The notes: generated by a model not told the origin, from the letters alone. A stretch of DNA of 24,240 bases from CAZHZT01 sp964537285 (GCA_964537285.1 CAZHZT010000083.1:1-24240); one strand, 5' to 3'; shown: positions 6,980-14,300, numbered from the stretch's first letter. Numbers and translations: made by a program.

Positions 6980-8428
6980 ATGGTAAAAAATACATTGTTT
7001 ATGAAACGTCCAATGTGGTTAGTGTTCTTTTTGTTTCCTTCTTTTCTGCTTGCTCAAGAAGATTGTGATTGTTCTTCGGAGCTAAGGTTTGTTATCGATT
7101 ACTACGAAAAAAACTTGCCTGGATATAAAGATAATGTGCATTCAGGAACTTCCCGGGAGTATGGGCAGCTCAAGCGAAGTTTGAGAACAGAAGCTCAAAA
7201 TGCCGGGAATAAGTTGGATTGCTTTAAGCTATTGGTCTATTACGTAGAATTTTTTAAGGATAATCATTCCGGCATCAGCATGTCTTTTCCTGATATTGAC
7301 GAGAGTAATCAAAAGGAACTGCAGACGTTTTACCGCTCTGATGTTTTCAACTCAAGAGAAATGCATGCGCTTAGAAATAATGATCTAAAGCAGTATCCAC
7401 TCGATGATATTCGAGGCACTTATCAAACAGCTGATACGACCTATACCATTGCTGTTATTCCAAGTGAAGGAGCTTTTCGAAAATATATCGGGGTTGTGGT
7501 AGGTTCTAAAACCCCTTTGTGGAAGAAAGGACAGGTGAAAATGGAGATCAACCCCAAAGAAGAAGGAGGTTATGAAGCTTTTGTCTACATGAGAAATCAC
7601 TCTCTACGCTACTATCCAGATTTTTCTCTTTCAGATGGAATATTAGGAGGAGTCTGGTTTAAATCTTCTTTAGAAGAGAAAGTTAATTATTCGGAGCTGA
7701 ATGGCATAAATACCATTTTTAAACTTCTGGACGATGAAACAGCTTACCTTCGAATTCCTACTTTCTCAAGTTCCCAAAGTGCTAAGCTAGATTCCTTTTA
7801 CAAAGCAGTAGCTCCTCAAATAAAAGGGAAAGAATTCCTGATCATTGATGTTAGGGGTAATGGTGGAGGAAGCGATCATAATGTATCCCCTTTGTTGGAT
7901 TATATTTACACACAACCCATACAGACTGATAAAGTGGATATTTATGTAACTGAAGATAATATTAAAACCTGGGAACGCTGGTACGAAGAGGCTAAAGCGG
8001 ATAAGGTCAATTTTAATGAAGACCGGCTGAAGTGGTTCGAGAATGAAATTAAAAAGATGAAAAAAGCTGATCTGAATACGTTTATTCCCCGGAATAAAGG
8101 TAAAAAGTTCAAGCATAAAGCACCCAAAGATGGCCCCAAAAAGGTGGCTGTACTTTACAACCGCTATTGTGCAAGCTCTTGTGAAACCTTACTTTTCTGG
8201 GCTAAACAAAGTGAGAAAACCATCCTAATGGGCGAAAATTCCGGTGGTTTTGTAGGCTACGGAGAAGTAGGTACGATCGCTACTCCTTGTTACGGTTTTG
8301 ATCTTCGTTGCACAATGACGCGTTATGAGAACCAACGCCGATATGAAGTAATTGGAGTAGCTCCGGATCATAAGCTTAACAACGAAAAAGATTGGGTAAA
8401 ACAAGCATTGGAAATCCTAAAACAATAA
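6980..8428 (+). CDS. S41-family serine peptidase, exported
   Basis: A 482-residue protein with a signal peptide (MKRPMWLVFFLFPSFLLAQ; the second ATG at 7001 gives the more typical n-region and may be the true start). It has a Cys-rich mature N-terminus (EDCDCSS), a helical region, then an S41 (tail-specific protease/tricorn-like) core: a strand-turn IIDVRGNGGG (~residues 290-300) forming the oxyanion region, and NRYCASSCETLLFWAKQ with the nucleophile Ser399 (three before Glu, as in the family's SAxE motif) or Ser400. The Ctp-type TFGKG lysine motif is replaced by GENSGGFVGYG, so a tricorn/IRBP-type active site is likelier than a Ser-Lys dyad. No PDZ domain is obvious. Its substrate is unknown. 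The DinB-like gene follows after 3 bp, so the two are probably cotranscribed. Confidence 0.85.
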   Translation: MVKNTLFMKRPMWLVFFLFPSFLLAQEDCDCSSELRFVIDYYEKNLPGYKDNVHSGTSREYGQLKRSLRTEAQNAGNKLDCFKLLVYYVEFFKDNHSGISMSFPDIDESNQKELQTFYRSDVFNSREMHALRNNDLKQYPLDDIRGTYQTADTTYTIAVIPSEGAFRKYIGVVVGSKTPLWKKGQVKMEINPKEEGGYEAFVYMRNHSLRYYPDFSLSDGILGGVWFKSSLEEKVNYSELNGINTIFKLLDDETAYLRIPTFSSSQSAKLDSFYKAVAPQIKGKEFLIIDVRGNGGGSDHNVSPLLDYIYTQPIQTDKVDIYVTEDNIKTWERWYEEAKADKVNFNEDRLKWFENEIKKMKKADLNTFIPRNKGKKFKHKAPKDGPKKVAVLYNRYCASSCETLLFWAKQSEKTILMGENSGGFVGYGEVGTIATPCYGFDLRCTMTRYENQRRYEVIGVAPDHKLNNEKDWVKQALEILKQ

Positions 8429-8431
8429 AAA

Positions 8432-8980
8432 ATGGCTGATTCGATTGAAGTTAATTCTATGTTGGAGGATTTGGAAAAACAAGTTATTCAACAAATAGAT
8501 ACAGTACAAAAAGTATTCAAGCCGCTGGGTAATGATAAGTTACTGGCTCCCTCAGCTTCAGGAGGCTGGAGTATTACTCAATGCCTTGAACATCTAAACT
8601 ACTACAGCCGCTACTACATTCCACGGATTCGGAAAGCTGTAGAGCAAAATCAATTAAGTTCCCCTATTCTTTCTTTCAAGCCCGGGTGGTTGGGTGGCTA
8701 CAGTACCCGAAGTATGGATGTGAAAAAGGGAGGAAAAATGAAAACCTTAAAGAATTACAATCCACCTAATGCGTTAGATCCGCAGCAAGTAATGGATGAG
8801 TTTCTTACACATCAAAATGAAATGCTGGCTATTTTACCGCAAGCAAGGCATGTTGATCTAAATAAGAACCGTATTCCTATTACTATTGCTCCGCTTATTC
8901 GCTTCAAGCTGGGCGATATGTTGCAGTTTTTGATGGCGCATGAGCATAGGCATGTTGAGCAAGCGAGGAGGAATGTTTGA
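8432..8980 (+). CDS. DinB-superfamily protein
   Basis: A 182-residue cytoplasmic protein with the four-helix DinB/DUF664 pattern. An early motif GGWSITQCLEHLNYYSRYY carries metal-ligand candidate His54, and a late helix MAHEHRHVEQ carries His170 and His174 (H-x3-H). These three histidines usually bind a divalent metal in the family. Some relatives are thiol S-transferases (bacillithiol or mycothiol); the substrate here cannot be told. It lies 3 bp downstream of the S41 peptidase gene and its stop codon TGA ends on the first base of a 137-bp perfect palindrome. Confidence 0.85.
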   Translation: MADSIEVNSMLEDLEKQVIQQIDTVQKVFKPLGNDKLLAPSASGGWSITQCLEHLNYYSRYYIPRIRKAVEQNQLSSPILSFKPGWLGGYSTRSMDVKKGGKMKTLKNYNPPNALDPQQVMDEFLTHQNEMLAILPQARHVDLNKNRIPITIAPLIRFKLGDMLQFLMAHEHRHVEQARRNV

Positions 8981-9116
8981 AAAGTAGTTCATTGTTCGTG
9001 GCAGGATAATTTTTTATTGGAGTTGAGCACGTTGTTTGATTTTTTTTCAAAAAAAATCAAACAACGTGCTCAACTCCAATAAAAAATTATCCTGCCACGA
9101 ACAATGAACTACTTTT
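8980..9116. repeat. 137-bp perfect palindrome (68-bp arms, 1-nt centre)
   Basis: The centre is the C at 9048, flanked by eight T (9040-9047) and eight A (9049-9056). From there every base p pairs with 18096-p without any mismatch out to 8980/9116, which I checked base by base. The outer ends read aaaagtagttcattgttcgt and its complement. It begins on the last base of the DinB-like stop codon. As RNA it would form a very strong hairpin and could end transcription. It shares no sequence with the other hairpins here. Confidence 0.95.
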
Positions 9117-9128
9117 TGGCCCTATTAG

Positions 9129-9281
9129 TTGTGCACCGAAGAATCTACTTTAGGATGGGGGCTGGCTCCTTTTGTAGGAAAAGCCTGGGAGGAAGCCTTC
9201 CTGAAAGCGCTACCTGAAAATATGAGAGGCGTACGCCTCCGAACGAGTTTTGTAATTGGAAAAAATGGAGGGGCTTTATGA
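9129..9281 (+). pseudogene. Fragment of a TIGR01777-type (YfcH-like) epimerase gene
   Basis: This open stretch reads TEESTLGWGLAPFVGKAWEE, then AFLKALPENMRGVRLRTS, then FVIGKNGGAL followed by a stop. It matches the central part of the SDR-type TIGR01777 family, where (T)E...aWE.a....vR...LRtg.VL...GGAL is characteristic. The N-terminal Rossmann part and the C-terminal half are missing, there is an in-frame stop at 9126-9128, and the fragment directly follows the 137-bp palindrome. It is a gene remnant. The 16-codon frame that follows (MNELIYQAIIETYLKS, 9278-9328) has no recognisable family. Confidence 0.65.
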
Positions 9282-9332
9282 ATGAACTTATTTACCAGGC
9301 TATAATTGAAACTTATCTAAAATCATAAGCTT

Positions 9333-11078
9333 ATGTTAGTTTTTAGAGTGATATTTTGTCTTTTGGCTTCCTTTTTTCTCTCCACTTCATTATTCCCACA
9401 AGAAGTTATTATAGGTCAAAAAGATAGCATCTTCTCCCAAGTCCTAAGCGAACAAAGGCACTTTCAAATTTACTTGCCTCCTTCGTACACTTACTACAAA
9501 ACCTTAAAAAAATATCCGGTAATTGTCATTTTAGATGGGGAGCGCCTTTATAATGTCGCAAGCAGTTCGATTGACTTTATGGCCAAAACAGCAAAAATTC
9601 CGGAGGCTATCGTTATCGGGCTTTCTAATACCAACAGGACAAGGGATTTTACGCCTACACATTCAAAAATCAATTATGAAGGCCAGGTCGAAGAATGGTT
9701 GGGTGAAAGCGGAGGAGCCGAGCGGTTTCTTGCATTTTTAGAAAGGGAGCTGTTAGAATCCATTGAGAAAAAATACAGGACCAACGGGTATCATTTACTC
9801 GTCGGTCATTCTTTAGGAGGGTTATTCGGCGCTTACACTAATTTGGAACAATCCATTTTTGATGGATATATATTGATTGATCCTAGTCTGTGGTGGGATA
9901 GTGAAGTGTTGATTTCAAAAATTGATTCGGTCAGAGTAGATGACATGGATCGCAAGCGTTTGTTTGTTTCCGGTTCGGATAATTTCAGGTACTCCAGAGA
10001 GATGGAAAGAATGCGTAAGGGGCAGGAAAACTACTGCTCAAAGTTAGTTAAAAGAGGGGTGCCCGATGAAAATATCCGATACATTGTTTATGAAGATGAA
10101 AATCATGCTACAGTACCATTGATCAGTATTATCCAAGGCTTGGAATTTGTTTTTGAGGGGTACTACCTGGAGGGAATGAAGTACCGAACAACAGAGGAGA
10201 TTTTAGATCATTTCAATACCTTTTCAATGAGATTGAACCATTCTTTTCCGCCCGTTGAAGGAATGATAAATTGGCTTGCATTCAGAATGCTGGATGGTGA
10301 TAAGGCTGAAGAGGGTATTCGATTATTAAGAATGAACCTGAAGATTCTATCTTACAAGCGTGAAGAGCATTCTTTCCCATTGACAATGGAGCGCAAAGTA
10401 GATTTTCTGTACCGGGTAACCACGGAAGGCAATAAGGAAGTTATGTTGCACATTGAATTTGAAAGTAAGATGCGAAGCACCATGGTTTACCGAACCGGAT
10501 TTTATCATGCACTTATTCTAAATGAATATAAACTGCCCGTAAAACAAGTTGTGGTGAACCTGAAGGGAGTCTCCAGAGTGCCAACTAAATTAAAACCAGA
10601 AGAAATCTATGAGGGCTACGATCTGGTAAATATCCATCAATTCGACCCTGATAAACTCATCAGCTCGCAAGTACCTGAGTTAATTATTCTAGCTATACTG
10701 GCGCATTACAAAGTGGAACGATTGGAGGCAGTTTTGCGTTTAATCATAAAAAGGTTGAAAGAAGTATGTCACTCTGAAACAGAATTGCAGAAATATTTAA
10801 ATCAATTGACATTACTTTCGAGAATTCGTAAATTTGAGAAAATCACCAAACAAACAATAAAGAATATGCCAATTGCTTACGATATTAAAAGTGATGCTTT
10901 TTACATAGAGGGAAAAGCAGAAGGAAAAGCAGAAGGAAAAGCAGAAGGAAAAATTGAAGTAGCAGAAAAGTGTTATTTCAATGGATTAGATATTGAAATG
11001 GCTTCTAATATTAGTGGATTGCCTGTAGAGGAGGTTACGGCTATTTACGAAAGGCTCAAAGACAAGAATAGAGTATAA
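9333..11078 (+). CDS. Esterase–Rpn nuclease chimera
   Basis: A 581-residue open frame with two unrelated parts. Residues 1-~23 are a signal peptide. Residues ~25-339 are an esterase D/siderophore-esterase-like alpha/beta hydrolase, with nucleophile Ser160 in VGHSLGG, His258 in ENHA and possible acid Asp216. The usual linker NWLAFRMLDGDKAEEGIRLL is present, but the TPR-like tail that normally follows is gone. From ~340 the frame continues as an Rpn/transposase-like PD-(D/E)XK nuclease (ERKVDFLYRV with Asp357, LHIEFES with Glu375 and Glu377, then Y.TGFYHALILNEYKLPVKQ). It lacks that family's first ~40 residues and ends with its typical (EGKA)n tail and helix-turn segment. Export of a nuclease makes no obvious sense, so an accidental fusion by recombination is likely. 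The Rpn motif is usually IEFQ; here it is IEFE. It has no operon partner. Confidence 0.8.
   Translation: MLVFRVIFCLLASFFLSTSLFPQEVIIGQKDSIFSQVLSEQRHFQIYLPPSYTYYKTLKKYPVIVILDGERLYNVASSSIDFMAKTAKIPEAIVIGLSNTNRTRDFTPTHSKINYEGQVEEWLGESGGAERFLAFLERELLESIEKKYRTNGYHLLVGHSLGGLFGAYTNLEQSIFDGYILIDPSLWWDSEVLISKIDSVRVDDMDRKRLFVSGSDNFRYSREMERMRKGQENYCSKLVKRGVPDENIRYIVYEDENHATVPLISIIQGLEFVFEGYYLEGMKYRTTEEILDHFNTFSMRLNHSFPPVEGMINWLAFRMLDGDKAEEGIRLLRMNLKILSYKREEHSFPLTMERKVDFLYRVTTEGNKEVMLHIEFESKMRSTMVYRTGFYHALILNEYKLPVKQVVVNLKGVSRVPTKLKPEEIYEGYDLVNIHQFDPDKLISSQVPELIILAILAHYKVERLEAVLRLIIKRLKEVCHSETELQKYLNQLTLLSRIRKFEKITKQTIKNMPIAYDIKSDAFYIEGKAEGKAEGKAEGKIEVAEKCYFNGLDIEMASNISGLPVEEVTAIYERLKDKNRV
10908..10952 (+). 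repeat. 12-bp tandem repeat encoding (EGKA)n
   Basis: Three and three-quarter copies of ga(g/a)ggaaaagca encode EGKAEGKAEGKAEGK. Because the unit is 12 bp, copy-number change would keep the frame. Such EGK-rich linkers are usual near the C-terminus of Rpn-like proteins. Confidence 0.85.
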
Positions 11079-11248
11079 ACTATAATTACTAAATACCTCC
11101 TTGAACTCATTTTTAGAAAGAATAAGTTACCTGTCTTAATAGACTTGATTCCGTGATGGTTGTTATGGCAAAAAAAACGTCTTTAGGTTCCACTCTGCGC
11201 CTTTTCCTCGCCTATAGGTGCTGTAATTCAATGTTTTTGGACCGGCCT

Positions 11249-11313
11249 TATTCAATTCTTAACGCTTTTTGTCCCGAATCAAGTTCGGGACAAAAAGCGT
11301 TAAGAATTGAATA
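11249..11313. repeat. Perfect hairpin, 30-bp arms, 5-nt loop
   Basis: Arms 11249-11278 (tattcaattcttaacgcttt...) and 11284-11313 pair without mismatch around loop tcaag. The left flank ggaccggccttattcaat (11239-11256) is repeated in inverse orientation at window bases 1-18, so this hairpin belongs to a repeat present at least twice. Confidence 0.85.
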
Positions 11314-11396
11314 CAGCCTTGATTTTTTGCTACTTTTTTATCAAGAAAAAAGTAGACAACTCACTGATTAACATGGATTTGTAAAGATTTTACAAA

Positions 11397-11432
11397 ACAT
11401 GAGCCATTCCGAAAATTCGGGATGACTAATGT
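11397..11432. repeat. Degenerate copy of the gtcatcccga hairpin
   Basis: acatgagccattccga pairs imperfectly with tcgggatgactaatgt. It has the same core as the terminators at 5137-5184 and 14246-14281, but lies 318 bp after the nearest stop codon, so a terminator role is doubtful here. Confidence 0.5.
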
Positions 11433-11433
11433 T

Positions 11434-11480
11434 TAAGGGCTTCCCAAATAGATTTCGACCAAATGAAATCATCTAGAACC
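11434..11480 (+). repeat. Solo copy of the right terminus of the 21796-22392 composite
   Basis: Bases 11434-11480 (taagggcttcccaaat... ending atctagaacc) match 22346-22392 at about 42 of 47 positions. No partner left terminus is visible nearby, so this looks like a remnant of a deleted or fragmented element. Confidence 0.65.
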
Positions 11481-11556
11481 AGCTTAAAAGCTGTTTTCCA
11501 AATGTCGAATATGTCTCGGTAACGACATCTAGCCTGAACCATGTGAAAATAAATTT

Positions 11557-11570
11557 GGAATGATCGTTCT
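11557..11570. promoter_or_regulatory. Putative TetR operator O1
   Basis: GGAATGATCGTTCT is a near-palindrome with GATC at its centre. It is repeated 35 bp downstream and, with changes, before the tetR-like gene. Confidence 0.6.
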
Positions 11571-11591
11571 AAAACCTCATCTTTGGATTAA

Positions 11592-11605
11592 AGAATGATC
11601 GTTCT
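11592..11605. promoter_or_regulatory. Putative TetR operator O2
   Basis: AGAATGATCGTTCT has AGAA and TTCT half-sites around GATC, and lies 79 bp before the SDR start codon. Spacing from O1 is 35 bp centre to centre. The possible -7 element for the SDR gene (TCATTTTG, 11644-11651, one mismatch to TAnnTTTG) lies downstream, so a bound repressor would sit near the -33 region. Confidence 0.6.
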
Positions 11606-11683
11606 ATTATTTATTACTTGAAAATCGTCGTTTAACAGAAAATTCATTTTGTCTTTTTTTTAAACAAACACAAAAACAAAGAG

Positions 11684-12439
11684 ATGTATAATTTAAACGG
11701 TAAAAAGGCTGTCGTAACAGGCGGAAACAGTGGAATAGGTTACGCTACAGCTAAATTGTTGAAAGAAAATGGTGCGGAAGTTATAATCACCGGCCGATCA
11801 GTGGAAAAAGTAAATTCTGCTGCGGAAGAACTAGGGGTTATGGGTAAAGTCGCAGATGTCAGAGACCTAAAAGCTTTGGATTTGATCGTCAAAGCAACTT
11901 CCGAAACTATAGGTAATATTGATATTCTGTTTGTCAATGCAGGTGTTTTCCTTCCTGCCCCTGTTGGTCAAATTACGGAAGAACTCTTTGATCAAACGAT
12001 GGATATTAATTTCAAAGGAGCTGTTTTCACTATTGAAAAGTTTCTACCTATTTTGAATGAAGGAGCTTCTATAATAAATTTATCCTCGATCAATGCATAT
12101 ACGGGAATGGCCAACACAGCAGTTTATGCAGCCTCTAAAGCAGCAATGAATTCTTTCACCCGAACAGCAGCCACGGAGTTGGCTACGAAAAATATACGCG
12201 TGAATGCCGTGAATCCAGGCCCGGTAGCCACTCCAATATTCTCTAAAGTGGGGATGAGTGAAGAGCAGCTTAATGGCTTCGCTCAGGCTATGCAAAACAG
12301 AGTACCTTTGAAACGTTTTGCCCAACCCAACGAAATTGCAAAATTAGTAGTATTCCTAGCTTCAGACGAGGCTCAATTCATCACAGGAAGCGAATACAAC
12401 ATCGATGGTGGAGTTAATGTCAATCCGGTATTAGGCTAA
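11684..12439 (+). CDS. SDR-family NAD(P)-dependent oxidoreductase
   Basis: A 251-residue classical short-chain dehydrogenase. It shows the cofactor motif TGGNSGIG (12-19), NAG in the fourth strand (VNAGVF, ~85-90), catalytic Ser135, Tyr148 and Lys152 (YAASK), PG motif NPGPVATPIF, and the terminal F(I)TGSEYNIDGG signature. It is cytoplasmic; the substrate is unknown. It is the first gene of a SDR, tetR-like, ene-reductase group, preceded by two operator palindromes and separated from the tetR-like gene by a terminator-like hairpin that contains a third. It probably reduces carbonyls or aldehydes arising from the same stress as the ene-reductase substrates; that role is inferred from context. 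Confidence 0.92.
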   Translation: MYNLNGKKAVVTGGNSGIGYATAKLLKENGAEVIITGRSVEKVNSAAEELGVMGKVADVRDLKALDLIVKATSETIGNIDILFVNAGVFLPAPVGQITEELFDQTMDINFKGAVFTIEKFLPILNEGASIINLSSINAYTGMANTAVYAASKAAMNSFTRTAATELATKNIRVNAVNPGPVATPIFSKVGMSEEQLNGFAQAMQNRVPLKRFAQPNEIAKLVVFLASDEAQFITGSEYNIDGGVNVNPVLG

Positions 12440-12448
12440 AATTTTTTT

Positions 12449-12490
12449 CACCCATTTTAGAACAATCGTTCTGAAATGGGTGTTTCTTTT
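12449..12490 (+). terminator. Terminator hairpin with a TetR operator at its apex
   Basis: A 15-bp stem (12449-12463 with 12468-12482, one G-T pair, loop aatc) is followed by tttctttt. The top of the stem, 12459-12472, is AGAACAATCGTTCT, which matches the two operators upstream of the SDR gene except at two central positions. It lies 10 bp after the SDR stop codon and 57 bp before the TetR start, so one sequence can act as RNA terminator and as DNA operator. Confidence 0.65.
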
Positions 12491-12491
12491 C

Positions 12492-12524
12492 AAGTTCTAT
12501 TTTTTACAATTTATGTCAAAGAAC
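12492..12524 (+). repeat. Half-copy of the 295-404 hairpin arm
   Basis: aagttctattttttacaatt followed by tatgtcaaagaac matches 371-404 with one substitution and one missing base. The complementary arm is not present here. It is placed between the operator-terminator and the tetR-like start codon, inside the probable leader or promoter. Confidence 0.65.
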
Positions 12525-12538
12525 TAAACTTTATTAAT

Positions 12539-13120
12539 ATGGCAAGGCCAAAGGAATTCTGTGAAGTAGAAGTATTGGAAAAAGCCATTGAGCTTTTCTG
12601 GAAAAAAGGTTTTCACGCTACCTCCATTGGAGATTTAGTGGATTACCTGGGAGTTAGCCGGGCCAGCCTTTACGGTACTTATGGGGATAAACAGGCCTTG
12701 TTTGAAAAAGCGCTCAAGCGTTACAGCGAAAATTCAAAGAAATTTATTACAGACTTTTTATCTAAATACCCTTCTCCAAAAGCAGGACTCGTAAAACTTT
12801 TCGAACAATCGATTACCCATTGTGTTTCGGATCCCGATTCTAAAGGGTGTTTCGTGGTCAATACAACCACAGAGCTAATGCCGGAAGATCAGGTGCTAAG
12901 ATCTAGGCTGGTTGAAAATAAAGAAGAGTTCGAAGCGGCCATTCAATATTATCTTCAAAAGGGGGTAGAAAAAGGGGAAATCAGTGCAGATAAAAATCTG
13001 AAAAGCATTGCTTCTTTCATTTTTACGCTCTACAGCGGCTTAAATGTAGTTGCTAAAATCAATTCCGATAAGGAAGAATTATTCCAAATGATCCGTACCG
13101 GACTTTCCATTCTCGATTAA
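12539..13120 (+). CDS. TetR-family repressor, NemR-like
   Basis: A 193-residue protein from the ATG at 12539 (MARPKEFC); the upstream in-frame ATG at 12476 would place the start inside the terminator hairpin and add a non-conserved stretch. The N-terminal helix-turn-helix is typical (KAIELFWKKGFHATSIGDLV, then YLGVSRASLYGTYGDK). The ligand domain contains KGCFVVNTTTEL with Cys104, the position of the redox/electrophile-sensing Cys106 of E. coli NemR, and also Cys94. It likely represses itself, the SDR gene upstream and the ene-reductase gene downstream through the GAAnnATCGTTC sites, with release on cysteine modification; regulation is inferred from operators and neighbours. Confidence 0.88.
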   Translation: MARPKEFCEVEVLEKAIELFWKKGFHATSIGDLVDYLGVSRASLYGTYGDKQALFEKALKRYSENSKKFITDFLSKYPSPKAGLVKLFEQSITHCVSDPDSKGCFVVNTTTELMPEDQVLRSRLVENKEEFEAAIQYYLQKGVEKGEISADKNLKSIASFIFTLYSGLNVVAKINSDKEELFQMIRTGLSILD

Positions 13121-13151
13121 ATTTATTGATTACCATATTGAAAATATTAAA

Positions 13152-14237
13152 ATGTCTGAAAAAATATTCACCACTTACCAACTAGGGAATATTGAGTTGA
13201 AAAATCGTATGGTCATGGCGCCTCTTACGCGTTCCAGGGCAATCGGAAACATTCCTAACGATCTAATGGCTACTTATTATGGTCAACGCACAGGAGCTGG
13301 GTTGATCATTACTGAAGGTACCAGCCCTTCTCCAAATGGCTTGGGATATCCGCGCATTCCGGGAGCCTACAGCGCAGAGCAAATGGAAGGCTGGAAAAAA
13401 GTTACAAAGGCGGTTCACGATGGAGGCAGCCGTATTTTTCTTCAAATCATGCATACAGGCAGAGTAGGGCATCCTAATAATCTCCCGGAAGGAGCGGAGG
13501 TTCTAGGCCCGTCTGATGTTAGAGCAGAAGATAAGATGTATACGGATCAGGAAGGCATGCTGGATCTCCCGCAACCTCGTCCAATGACAGCCGCGGATGT
13601 AGAGCATACCATTAATGAATATGTTCAAACCGCCAAGAATGCTATTGAAGCTGGTTTTGACGGCATCGAATTGCATGGAGCTAATGGTTATTTAATCGAA
13701 CAATTCTTAAATCCACTTGTGAATACCAGAACAGATGAATATGGGGGAAGCATTGAAAACAGAGCGAGGTTTTTGTTCGATATTGCTGATCGTGCAGGGG
13801 CTGCTATTGGAAAAGAGCGCATCGGGGTACGCTTATCTCCATTTGGAGTAAACGCAGGCATGCCTGTATACGACGAAGCTCAGACTATTGCCGACTTTAC
13901 TTATCTTGCTGAGCATCTTAATGACCGTGTAGTTTATATACATGTGGCAGATCATTCGAGTATGGGAGCTCCGGCTATTCCTGCGTCCTTAAAGCCAGCA
14001 ATGCGCGAAAAGTTTTCTGGAGCTTTCTTGCTTTCTGGAGGCTTAGATCATCAAAGTGCTGAAGCCGCTTTAAATGATGGACGAGCTGATTTAGTCGTTT
14101 TTGGCAGAATGTGGCTGGCCAATCCGGATTTGGCTGTTCGTTTCAAGCAAAATGCACCTTTGAATCAACCAAACTTTGATACTTTTTATACGCCGGGACC
14201 TGAAGGGTATACGGATTATCCGACTTTGCAAATGTAA
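13152..14237 (+). CDS. Old Yellow Enzyme-family ene-reductase (NemA-like)
   Basis: A 361-residue FMN-dependent TIM-barrel enzyme of normal family length. It has the N-terminal LGNIELKNRMVMAPLTRSRA, LQIMHTGRVGHP, the substrate-binding pair His175/Asn178 in HGANGYL, the catalytic Tyr197 in TRTDEYGGSIENR, and the phosphate-binding DLVVFGRMWLANPDL near the end. Members reduce activated alkenes, nitro compounds and N-ethylmaleimide using NAD(P)H. The start is 31 bp after the tetR-like stop, so the two form an operon like nemRA. It ends 8 bp before a strong terminator. Confidence 0.93.
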   Translation: MSEKIFTTYQLGNIELKNRMVMAPLTRSRAIGNIPNDLMATYYGQRTGAGLIITEGTSPSPNGLGYPRIPGAYSAEQMEGWKKVTKAVHDGGSRIFLQIMHTGRVGHPNNLPEGAEVLGPSDVRAEDKMYTDQEGMLDLPQPRPMTAADVEHTINEYVQTAKNAIEAGFDGIELHGANGYLIEQFLNPLVNTRTDEYGGSIENRARFLFDIADRAGAAIGKERIGVRLSPFGVNAGMPVYDEAQTIADFTYLAEHLNDRVVYIHVADHSSMGAPAIPASLKPAMREKFSGAFLLSGGLDHQSAEAALNDGRADLVVFGRMWLANPDLAVRFKQNAPLNQPNFDTFYTPGPEGYTDYPTLQM

Positions 14238-14245
14238 GAGGGTAA

Positions 14246-14287
14246 AGATGAGTCATCCCGATAATTCGGGAAGACTCATCTTTTTTT
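14246..14287. terminator. Bidirectional intrinsic terminator
   Basis: agatgagtcatcccga (14246-14261) pairs with ttcgggaagactcatct with one mismatch, then seven T. It separates the convergent ene-reductase and delta-60 repeat genes. It is the same hairpin family as 5137-5184. Confidence 0.85.
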
Positions 14288-14300
14288 AGGAGTAAGAAAG

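Larger units (their letters stand above)
11079..11683. other. 605-bp gap with several repeat fragments and two operators
   Basis: It contains a perfect hairpin (11249-11313), a decayed gggatgac hairpin (11397-11432), a solo right end of the large composite (11434-11480) with a further weak derivative ending near 11540, and two TetR operators (11557-11605). The open frame at 11153-11371 runs through the perfect hairpin and is not credible as a gene. Confidence 0.6.

Noticed and set aside
9278..9328. 16-residue ORF overlapping the epimerase fragment stop (ATGA)
   Set aside because: It is too short, has no recognisable similarity, and is likely chance in rearranged DNA.
10908..10952. Phase-variable repeat tract
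   Set aside because: The unit is 12 bp, so changes would not shift the frame; EGK tails are normal for Rpn-like proteins.
11153..11371. 72-residue plus-strand ORF
   Set aside because: It spans the perfect hairpin at 11249-11313, with low-complexity sequence and no recognisable motif.
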